Assembly: GCA_903892515.1 (NCBI GenBank)
Contig: CAITIS010000046.1
Span: 1-37,393, forward strand
Length of the DNA stretch: 37,393 nt
Reading direction: 5' to 3'
DNA from: an uncultured Planctomycetota bacterium
GTDB lineage: Bacteria; Planctomycetota; Phycisphaerae; SM23-33
The notes below the pieces were generated by a model, which worked only from the letters and a program-made list of their open reading frames with translations, was not told the DNA's origin and searched no databases. Below, piece by piece: positions 8,857 to 16,827 of the stretch (within the stretch, counting starts at the first letter, position 1; each line of letters starts with the position of its first letter). The position numbers were made by a program, and so were the translations under genes.

Positions 8857-9047
8857 AAGAGCTTCCTTTCAATGGATTTAGCTACGTGGGCAGTTATCGT
8901 ACGCGTTTGTGGCGAAATCACAAGAAGGAAACCGGCCCTGTTGCCGTGTGGCTGACACATGCCTTTCCGCAACAGCGCGTAAAGGCATGGCGGAGGGGGT
9001 ATACTGTCCTGGAATTCCCGGCGCGTCGCCGGCCTTTGGAGTTAGCC

Positions 9048-9707
9048 ATGCTTCAACTGGACCCGACCGAGTCGCGTGTGCTGGGCGTGCTGGTGGAGAA
9101 GGCCTTCACATCCTCCGGCTATCCCATGTCGCTCAACGCCCTCACTGACGGCTGCAATCAGAAGTCCAACCGCCACCCGCTGGTCAACTGGGATGAAGAT
9201 CGCGTCCTAGCGGCCTTGGACAGCCTGCGTGCCAAGGGACTGGTTATCTTCGCCGACACCATGGGCAGCCGCGTGACCAAGTTCCGCCACAACAGCCGCG
9301 AGGTGCTGGGACTGGGCGAGCACGAGTTGGTGATCCTGACTGAGCTGCTGCTCCGCGGGCCTCAGACGGCCGGCGAGCTGCGGGCGCGGGCCCAACGCAT
9401 GCAGCCGCTGGAGAACCTGGATGTCGTCCGCGCCGCCTTGACGCGGCTGATGGAGCGTCCCGAGCCGCTGGTGCAGCGGATTCCCGGTGGCCGGGCCGAA
9501 CGCTTCGCGCAACTGCTCTGCCCCAAGCTGCACCCGCTGGAGGAATCTGCGGCCACGCCTGATGTGCCCGCCTCCCCCGCCGCCTCGCCCGATCGCCTGG
9601 AACGCCTGGAGCAGGAGGTCGCCGGCTTGCGCCAGATGATTCAGCGCCTTGCCGAGGCCCTGGGCGCCTCGGACATCCTCAACCCGCCGGCGGAACACCA
9701 CGAGTAG
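9048..9707 (+). CDS. YceH/DUF480 family protein
   Basis: A 219-aa protein of the DUF480 (YceH, UPF0502) family: two tandem winged-helix units followed by a C-terminal coiled coil. The family-typical opening LDPTESRVLGVLVEKAFTSS and the stretch QKSNRHPLV are present, as is GPQTAGELRARAQRM in the second unit. The tail (RLEQEVAGLRQMIQRLAEAL) is a heptad coiled coil. The frame is open upstream to 8886, but the ATG at 9048 follows GGAG at 9037-9040 and begins the conserved domain, so it is the likely start. The molecular role of the family is not established; DNA binding is plausible. It converges on the response-regulator gene. Confidence 0.9.
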   Translation: MLQLDPTESRVLGVLVEKAFTSSGYPMSLNALTDGCNQKSNRHPLVNWDEDRVLAALDSLRAKGLVIFADTMGSRVTKFRHNSREVLGLGEHELVILTELLLRGPQTAGELRARAQRMQPLENLDVVRAALTRLMERPEPLVQRIPGGRAERFAQLLCPKLHPLEESAATPDVPASPAASPDRLERLEQEVAGLRQMIQRLAEALGASDILNPPAEHHE

Positions 9708-9720
9708 CGGCCGCGCCGCA

Positions 9721-9893
9721 CAGCCTGAAAGGCCGTGCCACCTGTAGCCAGGCTGTACTCTGCCCGTGCAATAACGTGGGTGCCACGGCTGCGGCGTTTG
9801 CAGCCGTGCGGCTTTCACACCTGCAAACACCGCAGGTGTGGCACCCGGCAATCCAGGCCAGACAGAGTACTAGCCTGATTTGCTCTGGCCACA
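9721..9893. repeat. Nested palindromic repeat between convergent genes
   Basis: GGCTGTACTCTG (from 9751) and, inverted, CAGAGTACTAGCC (ending about 9875) form outer arms around GGGTGCCAC...GTGGCACCC. Inside are two adjacent hairpins, CACGGCTGC/GCAGCCGTG and CACACCTGC/GCAGGTGTG. The left flank (9721-9749) matches the inverse of 14024-14052 at 27 of 29 bases. It contains no gene and is probably a non-coding mobile repeat that may also insulate the convergent transcripts. Confidence 0.65.
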
Positions 9894-9915
9894 TCAACTG
9901 TACATGTGCAATTCA

Positions 9916-10356
9916 TCACGCTTGACGCGACGGCAGCTTTACGACGGTCAGCCAGAACGTCTCGATGGCGCCGACGACTTCCAGCAGCCTCTCAAAGTCC
10001 ACCGGCTTGACGATATAGCAGTTGGCGTGTAGCTCGTAGGCCTTTACGACGTCCTGCTCGGCCTTGGAACTGGTCAGGACGACCACCGGAATCGTGCGAA
10101 GTTCCGCATCGGCCCGGATGTCGGCCAGAATCTGCCGGCCATCCCGGCCCGGCAGGTTCAGGTCCAGCAGCACCAGGTCCGGCCGCGGCGCTGCGGCGAA
10201 CTTGCCTTGACGATGCAGGAATTCCATCGCCTCGGCGCCATCGCGGACGACGCTGAGGTTGTTGGCCACCTTGGCGGCCTTGAAGGCCTCGGTGGTCATG
10301 TACACGTCGCCGTCGTTGTCTTCGATCATCAGAATTTCAATCGGTGTGATCACCAT
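9916..10356 (-). CDS. Single-domain response regulator (Rcp1-like)
   Basis: A stand-alone receiver of 146 aa with no output domain. Acidic pocket residues E12 and D13, phospho-acceptor D65 (in LVLLDLNLPG), T95 (VVLTSS) and K117 (YIVKPVD) are all present. The insertion around RQGKFAAAPRPD is typical of the Rcp1 subgroup that partners phytochrome-like histidine kinases. It lies 9 bp downstream of the kinase gene on the same strand, so the two form an operon and a cognate pair is very likely. Output would be by protein-protein interaction. Confidence 0.93.
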   Translation of the reverse strand: MVITPIEILMIEDNDGDVYMTTEAFKAAKVANNLSVVRDGAEAMEFLHRQGKFAAAPRPDLVLLDLNLPGRDGRQILADIRADAELRTIPVVVLTSSKAEQDVVKAYELHANCYIVKPVDFERLLEVVGAIETFWLTVVKLPSRQA

Positions 10357-10365
10357 GTCATCTCC

Positions 10366-13119
10366 TTATGCCGGTAGCGTGAAATAGAACGTCGAGCCAT
10401 GGCCAAGCGTGGATTCCGCCCAAATCTGACCATGGTGGCGTTCGATGATCTTCTTGCACACCGCCAGGCCAATGCCCGTGCCGGGGTACTTGTCCTTGGT
10501 GTGCAGCCGCTGGAAGATCATGAATACCTTGTCGTGAAACTCCGGCGAGAAGCCGATGCCGTTGTCCTTGACGGCAAAAAGCCACATGTCGCCGTCGCGA
10601 CATGCGCTCACGTCTATTATCGGCGGTTGGTCGCCGCGGAACTTAATGGCGTTGCCGATGAGGTTCTGGAAGACCTGCACGATCTGCGGGCCGTCGGCGA
10701 GCACGCTCGGCATGGCCCCCACCGTGATCTGGGCCTTGGCTTCCTCGATGGCGACGCTCAGGTTCGATAGGGCCGCCTGCACCAGCCCACCGGCGTCGGT
10801 CGGCACGAGGTCGCGAGCCTTGCTGCCCACGCGGGAATAGGCCAGCAGATCCTCGATGAGTTGCTGCATCCGCTTGGCGCCATCGACGGCGTAGCCAATG
10901 TACTTGTCGGCCGTGGCGTCGAGTTTGCCGCCGTAGTTGCGGTTCAGCAATTGCATGAAGCCCGTCACCATCCGCAACGGCTCCTGCAGGTCATGGCTGG
11001 AAACGTACGCGAACTGCTCCAGGTCCTTGTTGGAGCGTGCCAGTTCGTCGGCTGCGTGCTCGGCGGCCTCCTTGGCCTGGCGAACCTGCTCCTGGGCATG
11101 GACGCGCTGCGTGACGTCTTCGGTCACAACCACGACCCCCAGCGACTGCCCGCCCTGATCCCGAATGGGCAAGGCGAAGTTGTGGATGATCTTGCGGCTG
11201 CCGTCAGGCAGCTCCAACTCGACGGGGTCATTGACGAACGGCTGGCCGGTGTCCAGGGTCCGCGCCAAGGCCCACTGCTCGGGCTCAACCGCCAAACCGC
11301 TGTCAAGCCATCGGCCCTTGTACTGGCCGTAGCCCTCGCGGGTAACGTGAGGGTTCAGGCCCCAGATTCGCTCCACCGCGGTGTTCGTGAAGATAATCTT
11401 CCCAGCCGGGTCGCTCAGGAAGATCGCCACCGGCAAGGCATCCAGGATGGTCCGCAGCCGACGTTCGTTTTCGTGCAGGGCTTCTTCAGCCCGCTTGCGG
11501 TCGGTGATGTCCTGGACCACGCCCGACATCAAACGCACCTCCCCGGAGGCATCGCGTCTATGACGACCGCCCGCCCAGATCCAACGAACCTCCCCATCTG
11601 CACGGCGAATACGGCACTCGAACGCCCAGTCGGTCCGAGTCTCGACCGCATGGCTGAATTTCGCGCTGACTTCTTCGCGATCCTCCGGCAGCACGTGCTC
11701 CAGGAACATCTCAAACGTCCACTGTGGAAGAAGCGTCTCATAGCCGAAGATGCGGTCATGCATCAGCGAGCGATGGGCAGTGTGGTCAATCAGGTCCAGG
11801 TCCCATGCGCCCGTCTCGGTAGTCTCCAGCGCGAATGTCAGCCTGCCCTCGCTCTCGGCCAGCGCCCTTTCGGCCCGCTTGCGGTCGGTGATATCACGAA
11901 TGATCTTCGAGGCGCCAACGATCCGCCCGGCCTGGTCCTTCACAGGCGAGGAAGTCACCAGTACGTCGATCTGCCGGCCATCCTTCGCCACCCGCACCGT
12001 CTCCACGTGCTCGATCCGTTCGCCGGCCTTCAACCGCTCCAGCATCCGCTCTTCCTCATCCACGCGATCAGGCGGCAAGAGCAGTGCAATGGAACGCCCG
12101 ACCACCTCATCGGCCCGGTATCCAAACAGGCGCTGGGCCCCGGCATTCCACGTCAGGACGGTGCCGGCAAGGTCTTTGGAGAGAATGGCGTCATCCGACG
12201 ATTCGACAATCATCGCCAGCCACGACTGCGCCTCTTCGGCCCTTCTCCGGCCCTGGTCGGTGCGGTTGACTGAACGGGCACTGAGCCACACCAGAACGAG
12301 AAAGCACACGGTGTACGTCACCGCCACGATGGCCACGCCCACCTCGGACGCGAACAGGCCGGAGCGCTCGCCTTGCAGCCGCAGCCATCCGATCAAGAGC
12401 GGCAAAAGCAAAAGAGCAGGCAAGAGCCGCCTGGCCATCACGCCGCCGGCTTCGACGCTGGTAAAGACGCTGGTCAACCACGTGTGCGGCCGGATGCACA
12501 TGGCCGCCACGCACAGACTGCAGAAGGCGATGCCGCTATTCAGCGCCACGCCCAGGCTCATCCACTCGTAGAACGCCCGAATGCCGAAGGTGTACCCGAC
12601 CAGGATCAGGTACGTCATGACGGCCACCGGCAGCAGCAGGACGTGGCCGATGGCCCACGCCCGGCGAGATGCACTGCCCAGCAAGAAGACGATCCACCCG
12701 AAGATGGCGAAGAGCATGGCGGTGATGACCGCCATGCGGGTCGTGTCCTGGTCTAAGAACCAGTTCACGAGCGGATGATGCCCACCCAGCCACTCGGTTC
12801 CCGTGTTGAATTCGACCAGGTACGTGGCCAGCGTCACAAGCCCGATGACGCTGACGACGACGCCGACGAGCCGCGCGAACCGGGCCTTCCATTTGTGCAG
12901 GCCGTTGGTTTGCAGAGCCGTCAAGGCCGCCGCAACCAGCAGGAAGCAAATGGCCGTGACGATCCGCATGGGTATCCCGTGCGGATTCAGATTCGTCAGC
13001 ACTTCGATGTTCAGCACCCGCCCCACCAGCGACATCCCACTGACCAGCAGCGCGATCAGCAGGGACGCCAACCCGATTAGACGGGCCCAGCGGATTTTGT
13101 GGTCGGCACGGTTCATCAT
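10366..13119 (-). CDS. Membrane PAS-domain sensor histidine kinase
   Basis: A 917-aa kinase. Residues about 1-285 hold roughly seven to eight membrane helices forming an integral sensor region. Three PAS/PAC units follow (about 305-415, 420-545, 555-675), two closing with the PAC signature DITDRKRAE. A coiled coil leads to a HisKA domain with the phytochrome-type H-box AYVSSHDLQEPLRMV. The HATPase domain has N box LIGNAIKFR, G1 VKDNGIGF, F/G2 segment FQRLHTKDKYPGTGIGLA and the end GHGSTFYFTLPA. All catalytic boxes look intact. It would autophosphorylate and pass phosphate to the adjacent receiver. The ligand is unknown. The ATG at 13119 is followed by a second ATG. Confidence 0.95.
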   Translation of the reverse strand: MMNRADHKIRWARLIGLASLLIALLVSGMSLVGRVLNIEVLTNLNPHGIPMRIVTAICFLLVAAALTALQTNGLHKWKARFARLVGVVVSVIGLVTLATYLVEFNTGTEWLGGHHPLVNWFLDQDTTRMAVITAMLFAIFGWIVFLLGSASRRAWAIGHVLLLPVAVMTYLILVGYTFGIRAFYEWMSLGVALNSGIAFCSLCVAAMCIRPHTWLTSVFTSVEAGGVMARRLLPALLLLPLLIGWLRLQGERSGLFASEVGVAIVAVTYTVCFLVLVWLSARSVNRTDQGRRRAEEAQSWLAMIVESSDDAILSKDLAGTVLTWNAGAQRLFGYRADEVVGRSIALLLPPDRVDEEERMLERLKAGERIEHVETVRVAKDGRQIDVLVTSSPVKDQAGRIVGASKIIRDITDRKRAERALAESEGRLTFALETTETGAWDLDLIDHTAHRSLMHDRIFGYETLLPQWTFEMFLEHVLPEDREEVSAKFSHAVETRTDWAFECRIRRADGEVRWIWAGGRHRRDASGEVRLMSGVVQDITDRKRAEEALHENERRLRTILDALPVAIFLSDPAGKIIFTNTAVERIWGLNPHVTREGYGQYKGRWLDSGLAVEPEQWALARTLDTGQPFVNDPVELELPDGSRKIIHNFALPIRDQGGQSLGVVVVTEDVTQRVHAQEQVRQAKEAAEHAADELARSNKDLEQFAYVSSHDLQEPLRMVTGFMQLLNRNYGGKLDATADKYIGYAVDGAKRMQQLIEDLLAYSRVGSKARDLVPTDAGGLVQAALSNLSVAIEEAKAQITVGAMPSVLADGPQIVQVFQNLIGNAIKFRGDQPPIIDVSACRDGDMWLFAVKDNGIGFSPEFHDKVFMIFQRLHTKDKYPGTGIGLAVCKKIIERHHGQIWAESTLGHGSTFYFTLPA

Positions 13120-13451
13120 ATAGTTTTTAGCAGCAAACCCGTTTCCTTGCGAGAGAAACTACCTCCTAACAGCCCGTTGAAGAAGGGTCTTCCGCTGTAA
13201 CATGGGCGTCTCGCCCATGGGTATTTCGCCCGTTTTCGCGTCGTTGGACCACGGGCGAGGCGCCCGCGCTACGTTCTTCAACGTGCTGCTAATGCCGTCG
13301 ATCGCTTCGCTCCCGTTCCGCTGAAAACACCGGGCACGTTTTTACGCCCTTTGTCGCCCCAGCACGCACCCGAACATCGGCGTAAGCCGGCGCAAGAAAA
13401 CATTGGAAAACCCAGGAAAAACACGCGACCATGGCCCTGCAACAAAGTGCT
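13120..13451. other. Intergenic region between kinase and tRNA-Sec
   Basis: The 332-bp gap contains the second MITE-like copy (13167-13291). The remaining 160 bp before the tRNA is A-rich in short runs (GGAAAAACACGCG, GAAAACATTGG) but shows no clear promoter and no gene. Confidence 0.6.
13167..13291. mobile_element. 125-bp MITE-like element, copy 2 (inverted)
   Basis: It runs from TAACAGCCCGTTGAAGAA to the inverse end TTCTTCAACGTGCTGCTA. Its reverse complement aligns without gaps to the copy at 7118-7242 with about nine substitutions in 125 bp, some paired so that hairpin stems survive. The two copies face each other and bracket the surface-protein, YceH, regulator and kinase block. Confidence 0.85.
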
Positions 13452-13545
13452 GGAGGTGACAGGTGGCCTGGTGGCACCCCTGGTCTTCAAAACCAGTGCA
13501 GAGTCTAAACCGGCTTTGGGTGGGTTCGATTCCCATTCGCCTCCG
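13452..13545 (+). tRNA. selC: tRNA-Sec (anticodon TCA)
   Basis: Features specific to bacterial selenocysteine tRNA are all present. There is an 8-bp acceptor GGAGGTGA/TTCGCCTCC with one G-U pair, discriminator G, and an anticodon stem CTGGT/ACCAG with loop CTTCAAA (anticodon 13487-13489). A long variable arm has about a 7-bp stem CAGAGTC/GGCTTTG, and the T arm is GTGGG-TTCGATT-CCCAT. It implies that the host reads some UGA codons as selenocysteine. selA, selB and selD are not in the window, and I did not find a selenoprotein here. Confidence 0.96.
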
Positions 13546-13588
13546 TCGAGCAAGAATGGCCACGCCCAGCGGTTCGGTTCGAGCGTGC

Positions 13589-13991
13589 TCACCGTTTCCG
13601 CAGAAACGTGATCAGCCCCTTGGCAAACAGCGCCACGCCAAAGATCGCCGGACCAATCGCCACCAGGTGGTAGTCGGTTTCGCTCGTACAGAGGTGGAGG
13701 ACGAAGGCGATGCTCATCCACGAAGCGCCCCGCAGCATAGCCGCTCGGGCCCCGCGCTGCATCTCGTTCACGGGCTCTGGCCGGGAGTTGGCCTTGAGCA
13801 CCTTTAGCTCCTGCTCAGCCTTCTCTCCGACGATTTCGGGATACGCCCACGCCGGCGATCGGCCATATTCGCCTTCGACCCATACCAGGTCGCGGGCGGA
13901 CATGAACCCCGATTCAAACCAACCGCGGAGCACCCCCCGCCTCGTGCGGGCCGGTTTCCTTGCCGTTGATCTTGCAGTAGTACTTGGCCAT
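13589..13991 (-). pseudogene. GYF-domain membrane protein, frameshifted
   Basis: The ATG at 13991 opens MAKYYCKINGKETGPHEAGG, the start of a GYF_2-type domain. The frame then stops after 25 codons at TTGGTTTGA. The continuation GWFESGFMSARDLVWVEG, the second half of the same domain, lies in another frame (open from 13933 to 13589). It ends in two predicted membrane helices (WMSIAFVLHL and HLVAIGPAIFGVALFAKGLI). Removing one base from the six-C run at 13933-13938 restores a continuous protein of about 133 aa. The gene is therefore either a recent pseudogene or a homopolymer sequencing error. GYF domains bind proline-rich peptides. Confidence 0.75.
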
Positions 13992-14255
13992 GGGCCTGAT
14001 TCTAGAGCGGATTAAGCTTGCTTGGCTACAGGTGGCACAGCCTTTTAGGCTGCTGCTGCTGCGCAGGCTGGAAAGCCTGTGCCACCCAAAGCGTGTGCTC
14101 ACGCAAACGCAAACCGATCTAGTCGCAGCCGATCCGGGGCAAACGCGGTGGCCGCCAAGTCCTCGCGGTGCGGTGCGACGCCATCCTGCGGCGTGGCCAG
14201 GATACGCTGTCCCCCGGCCCGTCCAGCGCCGCCATTTTAAGGCGACTTTAAGGCC
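13992..14255. other. Intergenic region with a long palindrome
   Basis: No gene is seen between the GYF gene and the tRNA-Asn promoter. It holds the palindrome at 14024-14087. The rest is unremarkable GC-rich sequence. Confidence 0.6.
14024..14087. repeat. GGTGGCACAG...CTGTGCCACC long hairpin repeat
   Basis: Outer arms GGTGGCACAG and CTGTGCCACC are perfect. Inner arms are imperfect around a CTGCTGCTG centre. The left half with its GGCTACA flank is a 27/29 inverted match to 9721-9749, and the GTGGCACAGCC core is shared with 3892-3935, so this is a dispersed repeat family. Confidence 0.7.
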
Positions 14256-14283
14256 TTGACTTGCTTTGCCGATTAGATATAGT
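14256..14283 (+). promoter_or_regulatory. Sigma-70 promoter of tRNA-Asn
   Basis: TTGACT (14256-14261) and TATAGT (14278-14283) are separated by 16 bp. They lie about 40 bp before the tRNA 5' end in a locally AT-rich stretch. This is the clearest housekeeping promoter in the window. Confidence 0.85.
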
Positions 14284-14321
14284 GGCTTTCCCGCCGCATG
14301 CCGGCGGAATCGTTTGAGCTT

Positions 14322-14393
14322 TCCCGGATAGCTCAATGGTAGAGCACGCGGCTGTTAACCGCGGGGTTCAAGGTTCGAGTCCTTGTCCGGGAG
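14322..14393 (+). tRNA. tRNA-Asn (anticodon GTT)
   Basis: The 72-nt gene has acceptor TCCCGGA/TCCGGGA with discriminator G. The D arm contains TAGCTCAATGGTAGAGCA. The anticodon stem CGCGG/CCGCG has loop CTGTTAA (anticodon 14354-14356), and the T arm is AAGG-TTCGAGT-CCTT. No CCA is encoded. Accessory DNA begins directly downstream, so it may be an integration landmark, although no repeated 3' end (att duplicate) was found in the window. Confidence 0.96.
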
Positions 14394-14790
14394 GTTTTGG
14401 AAAATCCGCCGAATCGGCGGTCCAACGGGTTTACGCAAAAGCCGTCCAGCGAGAGTTGGGCGGCTTTTCGTTTATCTACGCCACGCCAAAGGCTTACGCC
14501 ACCACCCCAACGCACCTGGCGCTCTCCGTTCGGTAACGCTCCAACCTTGGATTGCGGGCAACCACCGGGGGTTGTGACTTCTGTGGGGAAAAGTGGGCCG
14601 CGAACTCTCGCCCTCTCTGTTTAACAACCCCGCTCCGGTTAACGCTCGAACTCTCGACAGGCTGGTGAAGGCAACCGTCGATTCAAGGAGCTTCCGCAGC
14701 CCGTGTCTTTCGCGTATCATCCATGCAAGCCGGCTTCGGGTTGGCGGCATTCCCGGCCCTTGCTAGGCGAAGCACGGCGGGGAGCGTCAC
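14394..14790. other. 397-bp gap between tRNA-Asn and the Gabija-like operon
   Basis: No gene is supported. It contains a CCGCCGAATCGGCGG hairpin (14406-14420), the terminator at 14437-14468, two GAACTCTCG copies (about 14601 and 14648) and a GGTTAACG motif (about 14638) like those upstream of later element genes. The left junction of the accessory region probably lies here. Confidence 0.5.
14437..14468 (+). terminator. Terminator downstream of tRNA-Asn
   Basis: An inverted repeat AAAAGCCGTCC...GGGCGGCTTTT forms a stem of about 10 bp that ends in TTTT. It fits termination of the tRNA transcript and, by symmetry, could act on both strands. Confidence 0.75.
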
Positions 14791-16827
14791 ATGCAGCTGT
14801 CGAATATTGAAATAGTGAACTTTCGGTGCTTCGGTGAGGGCGCCAAGGGCTTTGAGTTGTCGCTAAACCCAGGCCTCACTGCCTTGGTGGGCGAGAACGA
14901 CGCAGGCAAAACGGCCGTTGTTGACGCGCTTCGGTTCGTGCTCGGGACGACCGACCAGGAGTGGTTTCGCCTGGAAGACAGCGACTTCTATGGGGAATCT
15001 CGCGAGATCAGGATCGTCTGCAAGTTCGAGACGCTAAGCGCCACGGACAAGCGGGCGTTCGTCGAATACCTGACCCACGGGGAAGGAACCGACGACGAAC
15101 CGGTTCTTTACGTCAGCTGGACGGCTACGAACACGGGAGAAACCTACCGGGGCCGAGCCTACCGCCGAGTCGAAGTCCACGCTGGCATGAAAGGAGACGG
15201 GCCGACCATTGCTCCAGAAGCTCGGGACTTGTTGCGATGCACTTACCTCCGACCGCTGCGTGATGCCGAGCAAGCCCTGTCGTCTGGCCGTGGTTCTCGC
15301 TTGTCTCAGGTACTTCAGCGGACGGAAGCGATCAAGGATGCCGGCCAGCCATACGACTCCACTGGCACTATTGATTCCGAGACGCTCAGCAACTTGAGCA
15401 TTCTTGGGATCGGCGACCTGGCGAACGCCCTGATCCAAAAACACCAGGGCGTTGAAAGTGCGCGGGGGAGCATCGATAGCCACCTGGGAAATCTTGCCTT
15501 AGCAGCCGAGGGCATCAAGAGCACCATCGACGTCAGTGGGGCCACTGATCCCGATGGGGTGCGCCTGCGGCGGCTTCTGGAGAAGCTCAACTTGAGCTTG
15601 AGTGGCAAAGGCAAGCTCGGCTTGGGCTCCAATAATCTGCTGTTTATGGCTTGCGAGCTCCTCCTGCTTGCCAAGGAAGAGGCTGGAAGCAGGATGCTGT
15701 TGATCGAGGAACCGGAGTCCCATCTTGATGCTCAGCGTCAGTTGCGGGCGATGGCATTCCTGCAGGACCAAGCCAAGGACAAAGGCATCCAGGTCATTGT
15801 CACCACCCACAGCCCGAACCTCGCTTCTGCCATTGACCTCAACAACATCGTGATGATCCGCAAGGGGCGTGCCTTCTCGATGGCTCAAGGGCAGACGGAA
15901 TTGGAGCCCTCTGACTACCGCTTCCTCCAGCGATTCCTTGATGTCACGAAGGCCAACCTCTTCTTTGCCCGAGGCGTGATGATTGTCGAAGGAGACGCCG
16001 AAAACATCCTCTTGCCCACGCTGGCCAAGCTTATCGGACGAGACTTTACTGAATATGGCGTGTCTATCGTCAATGTTGGCGGCGTTGGCCTACGCAGATA
16101 TGCCCGGATCTTTCATCGCAAGGCCACGACGGATGGCAATGGCCAGATCGGCATCCCGGTCGCCTGCGTTACCGACATGGATGTTATGCCTGATTGCGCT
16201 CCTACGATCATCGGGAAGATGAAGGAGGGTCAGCAGTGGCCACCCAAGAACAGCAATCGCCGGTGGAGAGCCAAGCGGGACTTCACCGGTCAGGATCAAT
16301 TGCGGGACCATCGCAAACAACTGACCAGCAAGACCGACGGACAGTGCGTCAAGACTTTCGTCTCTGATGAGTGGACCTTGGAATACGATCTGGCCTTGGG
16401 GCGTAAGGGCGACGACGGGCAGTTCTCCGGAGGACTGGCTAAGGATGTCTACATTGCCGCCTGCTTGGCGGAGAAGGATGAAGCGATCCACGCGGGACAG
16501 GAAGACGTGAAGGCGGTGAGGCAGTCAGCAAGTGAGCAATTCACCTTGTTGAGCCAGAAAGCCGTTGCCGCTGACGGATGCACCGCCCAAGAGGTGATCG
16601 CCTCGCACGTCTATGCCATGTTCGCCAAGGATAGCGTGTCCAAAGCCGTCGCTGCGCAGTACTTGGCAGAGCGCCTGCTCAAGAAGGCAAGAGATGGGAA
16701 GCTGACCGAGGCCGACCTTCGAAAGAGGCTCCCCCGGTATTTGCTGCGGGCCATCAAGTACGTAACGAGTGCGGGATCAACATCTCTCGGATCGGCCTCC
16801 GTCGCAGAGGAGGCCAAGGATGTATGA
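14791..16827 (+). CDS. OLD-family ATPase-nuclease, GajA-like
   Basis: A 678-aa ABC-type ATPase fused to a TOPRIM nuclease. Visible are Walker A GENDAGKT (residues 34-41), the ABC signature region around GLGSNN (277-282), Walker B LLIEEPE (303-309), and the H-loop TTHSPN (339-343). The TOPRIM motifs are VEGDAE (399-404) and DMD (462-464). Overlap by 8 bp with a UvrD-like helicase gene is the layout of class 2 OLD/Gabija systems. There GajA nicks DNA and is activated when nucleotide pools fall. It is about 100 aa longer than the Bacillus GajA reference. GGGGAG precedes the ATG. Other OLD-containing defence systems are possible, but the helicase partner favours Gabija. Confidence 0.85.
   Translation: MQLSNIEIVNFRCFGEGAKGFELSLNPGLTALVGENDAGKTAVVDALRFVLGTTDQEWFRLEDSDFYGESREIRIVCKFETLSATDKRAFVEYLTHGEGTDDEPVLYVSWTATNTGETYRGRAYRRVEVHAGMKGDGPTIAPEARDLLRCTYLRPLRDAEQALSSGRGSRLSQVLQRTEAIKDAGQPYDSTGTIDSETLSNLSILGIGDLANALIQKHQGVESARGSIDSHLGNLALAAEGIKSTIDVSGATDPDGVRLRRLLEKLNLSLSGKGKLGLGSNNLLFMACELLLLAKEEAGSRMLLIEEPESHLDAQRQLRAMAFLQDQAKDKGIQVIVTTHSPNLASAIDLNNIVMIRKGRAFSMAQGQTELEPSDYRFLQRFLDVTKANLFFARGVMIVEGDAENILLPTLAKLIGRDFTEYGVSIVNVGGVGLRRYARIFHRKATTDGNGQIGIPVACVTDMDVMPDCAPTIIGKMKEGQQWPPKNSNRRWRAKRDFTGQDQLRDHRKQLTSKTDGQCVKTFVSDEWTLEYDLALGRKGDDGQFSGGLAKDVYIAACLAEKDEAIHAGQEDVKAVRQSASEQFTLLSQKAVAADGCTAQEVIASHVYAMFAKDSVSKAVAAQYLAERLLKKARDGKLTEADLRKRLPRYLLRAIKYVTSAGSTSLGSASVAEEAKDV

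Noticed and set aside
10861..12273. Plus-strand open frame of 470 codons over the histidine kinase
   Set aside because: It is a shadow of the kinase gene, whose boxes are all intact on the minus strand.
13546..14321. A selenoprotein next to tRNA-Sec
   Set aside because: The broken GYF gene stops at a TGA, but the frame after it does not continue the domain. The domain resumes in another frame, so a frameshift explains it better than Sec recoding.
14322..14393. tRNA-Asn as the proven integration site of the accessory region
   Set aside because: No duplicate of the tRNA 3' end was found in the window, and large serine recombinases usually do not use tRNA genes. It is kept only as a landmark.
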